Shown here: positions 16,041 to 26,589 of the stretch, piece after piece
How the letters are laid out: each line of letters begins with the position of its first letter
Numbering within the stretch: position 1 is the stretch's first letter
NCBI GenBank assembly: GCA_009837885.1
Contig: VXSP01000007.1
Location: forward strand, 1 to 40,308
Length of the DNA stretch: 40,308 bases
Source of the DNA: Holophagales bacterium
GTDB taxonomy: Bacteria; Acidobacteriota; Thermoanaerobaculia; Multivoradales; Multivoraceae
Direction of reading: 5' to 3'
Translations under genes and position numbers: made by a program
Notes under the pieces: generated by a model
The model's database searches: none
Told to the model about the DNA's origin: nothing
What the model saw: only the letters and a program-made list of their open reading frames with translations

Positions 16041-18206
16041 GTGGCCGTTCGGCTGCTAGCCGTTTCTGTGGCCCTGTTCACGGCCGCCGCGGCCGCCCAG
16101 GCGCAGACCTCGGTCAAGCTCGTCAGCAATACCGGGGAGACCGCTGCTACCACGCTCGCTTCCGTCTCCTACGCTCAGGCATTCACCACCGGCAGCAACT
16201 CCGCAGGCTACGTCCTGACCCGCGTGGATTACAAATTCAAGCGCAGCGGCGTGACCCCCATCACCCTCGAAAACACCACTGTGGCGATCCGTCAGAACTC
16301 GTCAGGCACTCCGGGCACCCCCGTGGCCACCCTGACGGACCCGGCCAGCCTGCCCAGCGACGGCCTCGCCCAGTTCACGGCGCCCCACGGCGGCATCAAC
16401 CTGGCCGCCAGCACGACCTACTTCGCGCTCTTCCTCACAAGCGGTCTCAGTACTGACCAACTGCACAAGACATCGTCGGACGCAGAGGATACGGGCGCGG
16501 CGACGGGCTGGAGCATCGCAGACTCTCACCTCTGGAGCAGTAATCCCATCCCAACCTGGACCGACGATACCACCGACACCGATTCCATGATGATCGCCAT
16601 TCACGGCTATGCCGCCGAGCCCAAGCTCGCGAGTAACATCCGGCAGGGCAGCTCTGGTATTGCTACCTTCAACACAGACTTCGCCCAGGCGTTTACGACG
16701 GGCAGCCATTCGAGTGGCTACAGGCTGACCGGCGTGGACGTGTGGGGCCTCTCTGACGCAACATCGCCACCTACGTACAGCGTGAGCATCCGCTCGGACT
16801 CGTCCGGCAGTCCCGGCGCCCGCGTGGGCACGCTGACGAATCCGGCCAGCCTGCCGCCCACCACCAACTCGACCGTCACGTACTCCGCGCCTGAAGGTGG
16901 CATCGCCTTAAAGGCCAACACCACGTACTTCCTGGTGACCGACGTCAGCTCAGGCGACACCGACACCCTGTTCAGGACCACTGCCTCGGACGCCGAGGAT
17001 TCGAATTCAGAGTCCGGCTGGAGCATTGCGGACACCTCCCTCTGGCGTCTCTACTCTAGCACCGGCGATTGGGCGACCAACACCAGATCTTTGAAGATCG
17101 TCATCGACGGCCACAAGGCGCCGCCGATGGTCGGTCCGACGATCACGATCACAGGCGGTTCGGCGGTGACGGAGGGGACGCCGGCGGTGTTCACCGTGAC
17201 GGCGAACCCGGCGCCGACCGCCGAGCTGCCGGTCAACCTGAATGTGTCGGAGTCGTTCAACACTTCTTTCGTGCTGGCAACCGACGAAGGCGCCAAGATG
17301 GTGGCGATCGCCGCCAACGGCACCACCGCCACGTACTCGGTAGCCACGCAGAACGACAGCTTCGCCGGTCCGAACGGAACGATCCGCGTGAGCGTGAGCG
17401 CGGGCGCCGGCTACCGGGTCGGGGGGGCGAACACGGCCATCGTGACAGTGATGGACAACGACGTGACGCAACCGGGCGGTCCGGTGGGGCCGCCTCCACC
17501 GCCTTCCGGCGGCGGCGGGTCGCCCCCGCCGGAACCAGAGCCGGAACCAGAGCCGCCGCCTCCGCCGCCACCGTCGCCGCCTCGTGCGGCCATCACGGTG
17601 GACGCCGGGTGCGATGCCGGTCTCTGCCGCGCCCGCGCCGGCGCTCCGGTGTCGTTCGACGACGGGAGCACAGGCACCGTGACCAGGTGGCGCTGGGATT
17701 TCGGCGACGGAAAGACGTCCCGGTCCCGGAGGCCGCGGAGTCACACATGGGCTTCGCCGGGTTTCTACGAGGTCTCGCTCACCGTGTCGAACGGCACGGA
17801 CGAGTCGACCGCCTCGCTGACGTTCCTGGTCGAGGCGGCCGAGCCCGCCGGGACCTGCGTCGCCGGCGCGGGAACGCGCTGCCTGCTCGACTCCCGCTAC
17901 GAGGTCACGGTGGAGTGGAACAACGCGGACGGCGCGGGCGGCGGCGCCGCCGTCGTCCACGCCGGCACGAACGAGTCAGCCCTCTTCCGCTTCTTCGACG
18001 CGGACAACTGGGAGATGCTGATCAAGCTGCTGGACGGCTGCTCGGCGAACGGCCACGTGTGGGTGTTCGGCGCGGCGACGACGGACCTGGGCTACGTGAT
18101 CCGGGTCACCGACACGGCGACCGGCGCGGTGAAGGAGTACCGCAACGAACCGGGCATGCCGGCCGATGCGATCACCGACGTCACGGCGTTCCGCTGCCGG
18201 CCCTAA
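16041..18206 (+). CDS. Secreted multidomain protein: two anchor-type repeats, Calx-like domain, PKD and six-Cys C-terminal module
   Basis: 721 residues from GTG, with a strong signal peptide ([20 protein letters not shown]). Two homologous units of about 165 residues follow (near 25-195 and 196-360), sharing [21 protein letters not shown] and TTYFxL segments plus SDAEDxxxxxGWSIADxxLW. A Calx-beta-like domain spans about 365-480, then a Pro/Glu/Gly linker (481-513), and a PKD domain (515-600) with WRWDFGDGK and [11 protein letters not shown]. The last 120 residues carry [34 protein letters not shown] and [19 protein letters not shown]. Six cysteines of the PKD/C-terminal part recur in the protein at the right edge. 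I cannot assign a function; an exported, possibly surface-retained protein is likely. The frame is closed by a stop at 15969, and no upstream start exists. Confidence 0.85.
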   Translation: MAVRLLAVSVALFTAAAAAQAQTSVKLVSNTGETAATTLASVSYAQAFTTGSNSAGYVLTRVDYKFKRSGVTPITLENTTVAIRQNSSGTPGTPVATLTDPASLPSDGLAQFTAPHGGINLAASTTYFALFLTSGLSTDQLHKTSSDAEDTGAATGWSIADSHLWSSNPIPTWTDDTTDTDSMMIAIHGYAAEPKLASNIRQGSSGIATFNTDFAQAFTTGSHSSGYRLTGVDVWGLSDATSPPTYSVSIRSDSSGSPGARVGTLTNPASLPPTTNSTVTYSAPEGGIALKANTTYFLVTDVSSGDTDTLFRTTASDAEDSNSESGWSIADTSLWRLYSSTGDWATNTRSLKIVIDGHKAPPMVGPTITITGGSAVTEGTPAVFTVTANPAPTAELPVNLNVSESFNTSFVLATDEGAKMVAIAANGTTATYSVATQNDSFAGPNGTIRVSVSAGAGYRVGGANTAIVTVMDNDVTQPGGPVGPPPPPSGGGGSPPPEPEPEPEPPPPPPPSPPRAAITVDAGCDAGLCRARAGAPVSFDDGSTGTVTRWRWDFGDGKTSRSRRPRSHTWASPGFYEVSLTVSNGTDESTASLTFLVEAAEPAGTCVAGAGTRCLLDSRYEVTVEWNNADGAGGGAAVVHAGTNESALFRFFDADNWEMLIKLLDGCSANGHVWVFGAATTDLGYVIRVTDTATGAVKEYRNEPGMPADAITDVTAFRCRP

Positions 18207-18324
18207 GGGCGGACGGCATCGCCTGGGAGACGCGTCACGTCGGCCGGCCGCGCCTGGGGACGGTGTGCGCCGCGACTGGGCTAACCTAACCTGCTTCGCG
18301 GGCCAAGTGCCTGCCTGCAGCGCC
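18207..18324 (+). other. Intergenic leader of glnS
   Basis: 118 nt with no gene. TAACCT (18284-18289) is a possible -10 for glnS. No clear Shine-Dalgarno sequence precedes the ATG. The palindromic GGCCGGCC is the only other structure I see. Confidence 0.3.
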
Positions 18325-20025
<1,701 letters not shown>

Positions 20026-20114
20026 CGAAAACCGGCTCGCGCTCGCCGCCTCGCGGCATCCCGCCTGATGGCGGCCAGAAGGCCGGCGCACCGACGCCGG
20101 CGCACCCAGTGTGT
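20026..20114 (+). repeat. REP-like repeat, copy A (glnS/gltX convergent gap)
   Basis: It carries a CGGCC-AGAA-GGCCG hairpin (20072-20085), then a GCCGGCG/CGCCGGC stem (20082-20101, loop CACCGA). The tail GCGCACCCAGTGTG is also found at 35400-35413. It lies between converging stops and could terminate both transcripts. Confidence 0.65.
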
Positions 20115-21605
20115 TCAGCTCAGTTCGTCGAAGCGCTTCTGCAGCTTCTTCATCCGCTTGCCGGAGATGCCGCCCAGCGCCTCGATGGCGCGACGGATTC
20201 GGGCTCTCACCAGGTCGGGGCCTAGAATCTCCATCGACTGGAACAGGGGCAGCGAGGCCGTCTCGCCGGACATGGCGACGTAGAAGGGGCGGGTCAGGTT
20301 GCGCAGGCTGAGTCCGAGCGCTTCGGACAGGCGGCGGGTGTGGCCCTGGACGACGTCGGCAGTGAAGTCCTGCTCCCGCTCCAGTACCCACAGCATGAAC
20401 TGAAGCGCTTCGGCGACCTGAGCCTCTTCGAGGCCCTTCACCGCCAGCTTCTCCGACTCGACGGCGGGCGCGTCGACGAACAGGAAGTTCGTCAGCCGGC
20501 CCCAGTCGCCGAGCGTCTCCAGCCGCGGCTGGGCGAGGGCGGCGATTGCTGAGAGCCGGTCCTGCCTCATCGACCAGTCGCGGACGAGACCGGCGAGGCC
20601 GTCGGCGTCGTAGTCCTCGCGCAGGTAGCGGGCGTTCAGCCAGCGCAGCTTGTCGACGTCGAAGACCGGTCCGCCAAGTGAGATGTCCTCCAGGTCGAAG
20701 CCGTCGGCAAGCTCCTCGAAACTGAACTTCTCCTCGCCCTCGGCCCTGCTCGACACCATGAGTCCCAGGAAGTTGAGCAGCGCCTCGGGCAGGAAACCGG
20801 CGTCCCGGAACCAGGTGATCGAGGTCGGGTTGCGCCGCTTGGAAAGCTTGCTCCGGTTCGCGTCGTTGTTGCGCAGGAGCGGCAGGTGGCAGAAGGTCGG
20901 CGGTTCGTGGCCCAGCGCCTCGTACAGCCGCAGGTGCTTGGGCAGCGAGTTGATCCACTCCTCGCCGCGGATCACGTGGGTGATCCCCATCGCGTGATCG
21001 TCGACCGTGCACGCGAGGTGGTAGGTCGGGTAGCCGTCGGCCTTGAGGATCACCTGGTCGTCGATCAGCTCCCACTCGCGCCGGATCTCGCCGCGCAGCA
21101 GGTCCTGCATGACGCATTCGCCCTCGGTCGGCATGGCCAGGCGGATCGTGTGGGGCTCGCCCGCCGCCGCCCGTCGCTCGGACTCGGCCGCCGGCAGGTT
21201 CCGACACCGGCGGTCGTAGCCCGGGAAACGTTGCCGGGCGCGGTTCTCCCGGCGCATCTCATCGAGCCGCTCCCGCGTACAGAAGCAGCGATAGGCGCTA
21301 CCCGCGGCGAGCAGGCGGTCGACCTCCGAGCAGTAGAGGTCCAGCCGCTCGCTCTGCCGGTACGGGCCCTCGTCCCAGTCCAGGCCCAGCCAGCGCAGGG
21401 CGTCGAGGATCGCCGCCTCCGACTCGCGGCTCGAACGGGCGCGGTCCGTGTCCTCGATCCGCAGCACGAACACGCCGCCGCGGCTGCGCGCGAAGGCGAG
21501 GTTGACCAGCGCCTGGTACGCGGTGCCGACGTGCGGGTCGCCGGTCGGCGACGGCGCCACGCGGACGCGCACCGGCACCGCGGTCTCCGGTCCCGGCGCA
21601 CTCAT
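20115..21605 (-). CDS. gltX: Glutamyl-tRNA synthetase
   Basis: 496 residues. The N-terminal RVAPSPTGDPHVGTAYQALVN holds the HIGH-type motif (HVGT), followed by FVLRIEDTDRAR. Cys residues in YRCFCT and RRCR fit the zinc-binding insertion of many bacterial GluRSs. GITHVIRGEEWINSLPKH and SKLSKRRNPTS (KMSKS loop) complete the active site. The all-helical anticodon-binding domain occupies the C-terminal third. It makes Glu-tRNA for translation, and possibly for a HemA-type tetrapyrrole route, since hemL is in the window. It is the last gene of the galE operon; its ATG overlaps the TPR gene stop (ATGA). Confidence 0.96.
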   Translation of the reverse strand: MSAPGPETAVPVRVRVAPSPTGDPHVGTAYQALVNLAFARSRGGVFVLRIEDTDRARSSRESEAAILDALRWLGLDWDEGPYRQSERLDLYCSEVDRLLAAGSAYRCFCTRERLDEMRRENRARQRFPGYDRRCRNLPAAESERRAAAGEPHTIRLAMPTEGECVMQDLLRGEIRREWELIDDQVILKADGYPTYHLACTVDDHAMGITHVIRGEEWINSLPKHLRLYEALGHEPPTFCHLPLLRNNDANRSKLSKRRNPTSITWFRDAGFLPEALLNFLGLMVSSRAEGEEKFSFEELADGFDLEDISLGGPVFDVDKLRWLNARYLREDYDADGLAGLVRDWSMRQDRLSAIAALAQPRLETLGDWGRLTNFLFVDAPAVESEKLAVKGLEEAQVAEALQFMLWVLEREQDFTADVVQGHTRRLSEALGLSLRNLTRPFYVAMSGETASLPLFQSMEILGPDLVRARIRRAIEALGGISGKRMKKLQKRFDELS

Positions 21606-23020
21606 CCGCGTGCCCTCTCACGATACAGGGCAAGCCGGCGGCGGTGCGGCTGCAGTTCGCCGTCGCCCGCGCCGGCGCGTTCGAGGGTCTCGACCACCTG
21701 CTCGATCCTGCGGGCCGCGTCGTCGTAGAAGCCGGCGCCGCCCAGAGCGTCCGCAAGTTCGAGCTGGAGCTGGATCATCAGATCCCGCATCCGGCTATCG
21801 GAGACGCCGGCCGCGGCCGCGCGGTCGAGCCGCTCAAGAGCTCGGGCCACGTCGTTCTCCCGCATCGCCAGCATCGTCGTGACGAGCAGCATATGGACGT
21901 CGGCCGGGTCTTCGGCAAGGACCCGCTCGGCTTCGGCGGCCGCCTCCCCGAACCGTCCGAGCTTGAACAGGGCGCCCGCCAGCACGGCTCGCCCACCCGC
22001 GAGATCGGGATCGAGTTCGAGGGCGCGGCCGGCCGCCGCTGCCGCCTCCTTTGGGCGGTTCATCCGATCGTGGACACCGGCCGCAGCGAAGTGCGCCTGG
22101 GCGTTGCCGGGTTCCAGTTCGATCAGCCGGCGCAGTTCCCCGAGAGAAGCCTGCAACTGACCCGTCTCCCGGTAGGTCTTGCTCCGGCGCAGGAAGCTCT
22201 CCGAATCCACGGCCAGCAGATCGACCTCGGCGCGGCGCGGATCGCGCTGGTGGAGCAGCGGCGGCAGGTCCCGCGCCGCCTGGGCGAGGCGCCTCGCCCC
22301 GTCGCGGTCACCTGCCCGGTGCCGGGCGCGCGACAGCATGGCGACGACCGCCTGGGTTTCGGGGCTCAACTCGAAGGCGCGTTCGAGGTGCCGAGTGGCC
22401 TGATCGACGTCGCCGCGCGCGAGCGCGAGCCGGCCGAGGCCGAGATGGGCCACCGCGTTGTCGGGTTCGAGACGGGCGGCTTCGCGGTAGTGCTCGTCCG
22501 CGTCGGCGGCGAGACCGATCTTCTCCAGGGCGGAGGCGAGCCGGATGCGGGCTGGCGCGTACGCGGGATCGATCTCGACGGCCCGACCGTAAAGCGCGGT
22601 CGCCATGGCCGGATCTCGCGCCTCTTCCACGTTCGCGCGGAGGTAGACCCAGCGGAAGTCCCCTGATGCCAGCCGTGAGGCCTCGGTGTAGGCGGCCGCG
22701 GCCTCGTCGTCGAACTGGTGAGCGTGCAGGGTCATGGCCAAGCGGCCCCAGGTGGAGGGCGAGTCGGGTTCGCGGGCCGCGGTGGCGAGTTCCCTTTGGA
22801 TTGCGGCGCGGACGCGGGGTTCGACGGCGGTGAGGTCGGGCGCCGGGAGTTCCGCGGCTTGGGTAACGGCGGGGAGGAGGAGGGTTGAACCGACGACGGC
22901 GACGCGGATGCGGGTCAGCACCCTGGCGGCGCGTTCCCGCGCCGCCAGCGTCCCAGTCCGTGCGCCCGTCATCGGGCGCACGGATGGCAGACCCGGGCAC
23001 CCAGAGACACCGCTAGTCAT
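21602..23020 (-). CDS. Exported TPR-repeat protein
   Basis: 472 residues from ATG at 23020, which overlaps the upstream stop (ATGA). The first 33 residues are encoded by REP-like repeat sequence; only then comes a typical signal peptide (RIRVAVVGSTLLLPAVTQAAE). Initiation at GTG 22921, or ATG 22972, would put the export signal at the N-terminus and leave the hairpins in the leader, so the true start is uncertain. The mature part has about nine TPR units, for example AVEIDPAYAPARIRLASAL and AARLEPDNAVAHLGLGRLA, with a longer linker near residues 245-285. TPRs mediate protein contacts. Pairing with an FG-GAP/ASPIC protein is recurrent in such genomes, but no activity can be named. Confidence 0.85.
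   Translation of the reverse strand: MTSGVSGCPGLPSVRPMTGARTGTLAARERAARVLTRIRVAVVGSTLLLPAVTQAAELPAPDLTAVEPRVRAAIQRELATAAREPDSPSTWGRLAMTLHAHQFDDEAAAAYTEASRLASGDFRWVYLRANVEEARDPAMATALYGRAVEIDPAYAPARIRLASALEKIGLAADADEHYREAARLEPDNAVAHLGLGRLALARGDVDQATRHLERAFELSPETQAVVAMLSRARHRAGDRDGARRLAQAARDLPPLLHQRDPRRAEVDLLAVDSESFLRRSKTYRETGQLQASLGELRRLIELEPGNAQAHFAAAGVHDRMNRPKEAAAAAGRALELDPDLAGGRAVLAGALFKLGRFGEAAAEAERVLAEDPADVHMLLVTTMLAMRENDVARALERLDRAAAAGVSDSRMRDLMIQLQLELADALGGAGFYDDAARRIEQVVETLERAGAGDGELQPHRRRLALYRERARG
22923..22986 (+). repeat. REP-like repeat, copy B (5' end of TPR gene)
   Basis: Two perfect hairpins lie here: an 11-bp stem CTGGCGGCGCG with loop TTCC (22923-22948) and a 12-bp stem TCCGTGCGCCCG with loop TCAT (22957-22984). 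The second, with flanks from CAG to TG, is identical to copy C at 28399-28431. A GGGCACCCAG tail follows at 22995-23004. Confidence 0.75.
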
Positions 23021-24852
23021 CGGCCTTCTCCGCGGAGGAGAGTCGCTTCCCTGCCATTAGCAATGCCGTCGAACTCCTCGACCGTGCCGCCCGGCCACCT
23101 CACCTCGAAGCGCTCGACCGCGGTCGCGTCGCCGAGGCCGATGTGGAGCGGCGCTTCGCCGCCGGTCAGGTAGCCGCCGAGCGGCAGCACGAGGCGCCGG
23201 AGCGGGCGGCCGTCGATCCACGCGACGACCGAGGCGCCAATCGCAGTGCGCCGCAGTTCCGGATCGATCACCTGTAGCCGAACCCAGCCGGCTCCGGTTC
23301 CGGCCGCCGTCTCGCCCTCCGCGATCGTCTCGTTGCGGTAGATGCGCGCCGGACCCTCCAGGTTGCTGACCAGCAGGTCCAGGTCGCCGTCGCCCTCCAG
23401 GTCGAAGGGCACGAGGCCGCGGCTCACGTCGAGCGCCGTCCCGAAGTCGCCGGAAGCGGCGCTTTCATCGGCAAAGACGCCGGCGCCATCGCCGATCATC
23501 AGCAGGTTCGGCTCGGCGTATCCGCGCCAGAACCAGTCGTCGCGGTCCGAAAACACCTCCGGGCGCCGCTTGACCGCGCCGTTGACCACGGCGAGATCCA
23601 GGTCTCCGTCGTTGTCGGCGTCGAAGAAGGCCGTTCCGAAGCCCGTGTACGGCGTGCTCGGCGCGGCGAGACCGGCTTCGGCCGCGCGGTCGTCGAAGCC
23701 GTCGGAGAGGCCCGACGCACCCCCCAGGTTCACGTACAGCGTGTTCGTCTCCTCGATCAGGTGACTCAGGAACAGGTCGAGGTCCCGGTCGCCGTCGATG
23801 TCACCCAGTGCTATGCCCATTCCCGCCTCGCCTACACCGAACCGATTGTAGGCCGCACCGAGTAGTACGGCGTCGTCCTCGAAGATCCCGTCGCCCCGGT
23901 TGATCCAGAGCTGGTTCGGGTCGGCGTCGTTTGCGACGTAGACATCGGCCAGTCCGTCGTCGTCGAGGTCGGCGGCGACGACGCCCAGACCGGCGTCCTC
24001 GATCAGCGAAACGCCGGCGTCCCGGCTGCGGTCGACGAAGCGACGGCCGCCCTCGTTCCGGTAGAAGACGTCCGCCTCGCCCTCGAACTGCTGCGGGCCG
24101 CAGTAGTCGATCCGCCCGCCCTGGACCTGGCACTCGCGGGCCTCGTTCCACTGGACGTAGCGGGCGACGTAGAGGTCGAGCCAGCCGTCGACGTCCGCGT
24201 CGAAGAACACCGCCGAGGTCGACCAGCCTGATGTCGCGACGCCGAACTCCTCCGTCACGTCGGCGAAGCGGCCGCCGCCTTCGTTGCGGTAGAGCACGTC
24301 GGCGCCGAAGTTCGTCACGTAGAGATCGAGGTCGCCGTCGTTGTCGATGTCGCCAACCGCGGCGCCCATCCCGTAGCCCGGGTTGTCGAGCCCCGAGCCT
24401 TCGGTCGCGTCGACGAACCGGCCGCGCGGTCGCTGCACGTAGAAGCGGTTGCGCCCGGCCTCGCCGGCGACCTCGCTGCCCGCGTTCGGGAAGTAGAGGT
24501 CGAGCAGGCCGTCGGCGTCGGCGTCGAACGCCGCGACGCCGCCGCCCATGATCGCCGGCATCGGGAACGTCCCGGCCGAGCCCGTTGCGTGAACGAAGTC
24601 GAGACCGGTTTCGGCCGTCACGTCGACGAAGCGGACGCCCGGTGCGGGCGCCGCGCCGGTCGAAGACGACAGCTCTGACGGCGTATCCGAAGCGCCTTCC
24701 CCCGGCGCGCAACCTACCGTCGTGCCTACCGCCACCATCAGTACGGACGGCGGCAGGAGGCGAAGCCACCACGCAGGCCTCCAGTCGACGCGCCAGCCGG
24801 GGTCTGGCCGGCCTCCGGCTCGCCTGCACCACTCCCTCGCGCACAGGGTCAT
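23017..24852 (-). CDS. FG-GAP/VCBS repeat protein with C-terminal ASPIC/UnbV domain, probable lipoprotein
   Basis: 611 residues. The N-terminus has a hydrophobic stretch (LLPPSVLMVAVGTTVGC) with a possible lipobox Cys. Then come repeated Ca-binding FG-GAP/VCBS blades with DxDxDGxxDL-type motifs: AFDADADGLLDLYF, GDIDNDGDLDLYV, DLDDDGLADVYVAND, GDIDGDRDLDLFLSH and FDADNDGDLDLAVVNG. They suggest a beta-propeller with bound calcium. The C-terminal 80 residues match ASPIC/UnbV (AIGASVVAWIDG, GGYLTGG, HIGLGDA, VRWPGGTVEEF). The family is extracytoplasmic and poorly understood, possibly binding carbohydrate or protein. The ATG at 24852 shares a base with the upstream stop (TGATG). The same frame is open for 260 codons further upstream, but that is the shadow of the DsbA-like gene. 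Confidence 0.9.
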   Translation of the reverse strand: MTLCAREWCRRAGGRPDPGWRVDWRPAWWLRLLPPSVLMVAVGTTVGCAPGEGASDTPSELSSSTGAAPAPGVRFVDVTAETGLDFVHATGSAGTFPMPAIMGGGVAAFDADADGLLDLYFPNAGSEVAGEAGRNRFYVQRPRGRFVDATEGSGLDNPGYGMGAAVGDIDNDGDLDLYVTNFGADVLYRNEGGGRFADVTEEFGVATSGWSTSAVFFDADVDGWLDLYVARYVQWNEARECQVQGGRIDYCGPQQFEGEADVFYRNEGGRRFVDRSRDAGVSLIEDAGLGVVAADLDDDGLADVYVANDADPNQLWINRGDGIFEDDAVLLGAAYNRFGVGEAGMGIALGDIDGDRDLDLFLSHLIEETNTLYVNLGGASGLSDGFDDRAAEAGLAAPSTPYTGFGTAFFDADNDGDLDLAVVNGAVKRRPEVFSDRDDWFWRGYAEPNLLMIGDGAGVFADESAASGDFGTALDVSRGLVPFDLEGDGDLDLLVSNLEGPARIYRNETIAEGETAAGTGAGWVRLQVIDPELRRTAIGASVVAWIDGRPLRRLVLPLGGYLTGGEAPLHIGLGDATAVERFEVRWPGGTVEEFDGIANGREATLLRGEGR

Positions 24853-25514
24853 CAATTGACCCCGACGGCCGCGTCCGCCTCCAGCCGCCGGCGCCGGCGG
24901 GCGTAGCGCCGGATCATCCCCAGCATCGTCTCCTCGTCGTGAATGCCGCACAGCGGAAAAACGTCGAGCATCAGGGTCGGCACGCCCTCGACTCCGGCGG
25001 CCACCGCGCTTCGCGTGACCTCGACCAGCCGGCGGCCAGCGGCGAGATCGGCGACGGCGTCGAGCGGGAAGGGGACGTGGCGCCCGAAGTCCCGCAGCAG
25101 GTCTTCGATCTCGCCCCGCTGCTCGTAGTACGCCGCGAACGCGGCCTCCCGCCATTCCCGTTCGATCGCCGGGTCGAGTCCGCGGTCGATTCGCTCGTCC
25201 AGGACCACCGCGACCTCGCCGGCGACGCGCGAGTCGGGCCAGCGCGCGGGTGGATCGAACTCCACGTCCAGCGCGGCCGCCACCCTCAGCAGACTCTGAC
25301 GCCGCGCCGGGTCGAGGAGCCGGCCGCGCTGAAAGTTGCCCACCCCGGTCAGGTCGATCGCCTTCCAGCGCAGGTCGACGCGCTCCGCCGCGAGCGGCTC
25401 GTCGATCCGGGCCAGAACGCGGTGCGCCACGTAGCTCAGGCTCGAGGCGAAGTCGTAGTAGACGAACACCTCGAGCGGCGCATCCCCGGCGGCCCGCCCG
25501 CCGTCTCCGCTCAA
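24852..25514 (-). CDS. DsbA/FrnE-family thioredoxin-fold protein lacking CxxC
   Basis: 220 residues from TTG at 25514, which overlaps the galE stop (TTGA) and has GAGGGG eight bases upstream; a GTG at 25553 would add 13 residues. VFVYYDFASSLSYVAHRVL resembles the N-terminal strand-helix of the DsbA-like 2-hydroxychromene-2-carboxylate isomerase/FrnE group. GVEGVPTLMLD has the cis-Pro loop, and the helical insertion lies between. The usual CxxC position is S-L-S-Y, so thiol redox chemistry like DsbA is unlikely; a glutathione-dependent isomerase-like or other role is possible. There is no signal peptide, so it is cytoplasmic. The substrate is unknown. Confidence 0.75.
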   Translation of the reverse strand: MSGDGGRAAGDAPLEVFVYYDFASSLSYVAHRVLARIDEPLAAERVDLRWKAIDLTGVGNFQRGRLLDPARRQSLLRVAAALDVEFDPPARWPDSRVAGEVAVVLDERIDRGLDPAIEREWREAAFAAYYEQRGEIEDLLRDFGRHVPFPLDAVADLAAGRRLVEVTRSAVAAGVEGVPTLMLDVFPLCGIHDEETMLGMIRRYARRRRRLEADAAVGVN

Positions 25515-26536
25515 TTCCCGTACCCCTCGGGGTTCGCGCTCTGCCAGCGCCACGCGTCGACGCAGATGTCGTCGAGGCCGCGCTCCGCCGTCCAGCCGAG
25601 TTCACCCTCCGCAAGCGACGGGTCCGCCCACACTTCCGTCGCGTCACCCTGTCGCCGCCCTTCGAGCACGGTCGGGATCTCCCGGCCGCTGGCCCGTCTC
25701 ACGGCCTCGAGCACCTCGAACACCGTGACCCCGCTACCGGTGCCGAGGTTGTACTCGGCGCAGCCGTCGACCGCCGGCAGGTAGTCCAGCGCCCGCAGGT
25801 GCCCGGTCGCCACGTCCACGACGTGGAGGTAGTCCCGGATCGCCGTGCCGTCGCGGGTCGGATAATCCGTCCCGAACACCTTTAGCTGCGGCAACCTCCC
25901 CACCGCGACCTGCATCGCGCCCGGCAGCAGGTTCTCCGGCAAGCCCCGCGGGTCCTCGCCGATCCGGCCGCTCGGGTGGGCGCCGGCCGGGTTGAAGTAG
26001 CGCAGCGAGAGGATCCGCCAGCCTTCCTCCGACGCCGCGAGATCCCGCAGCATCCGCTCGACGCAGAGCTTGGTGTAACCGTAGGGATTCGACGGCCTGA
26101 GCGGTGCGCTCTCCGCCAGCGGACAGGCGCCCGGACCCGGATCGCCGTAAACCGTCGCCGACGACGAGAAGACGAGCCGGCGTACATCGTGGCGACGCAT
26201 CGTCCGCAGCAGGCTGAGCGTGCCGCCTACGTTCGTGCGGTAGTAGCCGAGGGGATCCGAGCAGGACTCTCCGACCGCTTTCTTCGCGGCGAAATGGATC
26301 ACCGCCGAGCAGCCGCCCTCGCCAAATGCTCGCTCGAGCACAGCCTCGTCGAGCACGTCTCCTTCGACGAAGCGCAGGCTCCGTCCGGCCAGCTCCTGGA
26401 CCCGCCGCAGCGCCTCCGGCGAGCTGTTCGAGAGATCGTCGATGACGGTCACGTCCCAGCCCGCAGCCAGCAGCTCAACGCAGGTGTGACTGCCGATGAA
26501 GCCGGCTCCGCCGGTGACCAGAACCCGCTCCGCCAT
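25511..26536 (-). CDS. galE: UDP-glucose 4-epimerase
   Basis: 341 residues, the usual GalE length. The Rossmann NAD motif is GGAGFIG (9-15). The catalytic SSS stretch is at 124-126, and YxxxK is Y152/K156 in NPYGYTKLCVE. LRYFNPAGAHPSGRIGEDP and RDYLHVVDVATGHLRAL are strongly GalE-specific. It interconverts UDP-glucose and UDP-galactose, supplying sugars for surface glycans. It is the first gene of a five-gene overlapping unit, and its stop overlaps the next start. A TAGACT hexamer at 26549-26544 ends 7 nt before the ATG, so it may be translated from a leaderless mRNA. The HEPN gene diverges from it 53 nt away. Confidence 0.95.
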   Translation of the reverse strand: MAERVLVTGGAGFIGSHTCVELLAAGWDVTVIDDLSNSSPEALRRVQELAGRSLRFVEGDVLDEAVLERAFGEGGCSAVIHFAAKKAVGESCSDPLGYYRTNVGGTLSLLRTMRRHDVRRLVFSSSATVYGDPGPGACPLAESAPLRPSNPYGYTKLCVERMLRDLAASEEGWRILSLRYFNPAGAHPSGRIGEDPRGLPENLLPGAMQVAVGRLPQLKVFGTDYPTRDGTAIRDYLHVVDVATGHLRALDYLPAVDGCAEYNLGTGSGVTVFEVLEAVRRASGREIPTVLEGRRQGDATEVWADPSLAEGELGWTAERGLDDICVDAWRWQSANPEGYGN

Positions 26537-26589
26537 GAGCGGGAGTCTATTGGGGCTTGGGTCGGTACACTGATCGTACGGAGTTCCGC
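26537..26589. promoter_or_regulatory. Compact divergent promoter galE / HEPN-MNT
   Basis: In 53 nt there are two outward -10-like hexamers: TAGACT on the minus strand (26549-26544, 7 nt before galE) and TACACT on the plus strand (26566-26571, 18 nt before the HEPN ATG, which has CGGAG as ribosome-binding site). No good -35 elements are visible. Confidence 0.4.

Noticed and set aside
15968..16456. Alternative ATG-started frame overlapping the start of the 16041 gene
   Set aside because: It gives an Arg/His/Pro-rich sequence without a signal peptide, whereas the 16041 frame has a textbook one.
20026..20114. Possible tRNA or small RNA in the glnS/gltX gap
   Set aside because: There is no cloverleaf or T-loop consensus. 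The hairpins belong to the REP-like repeat.
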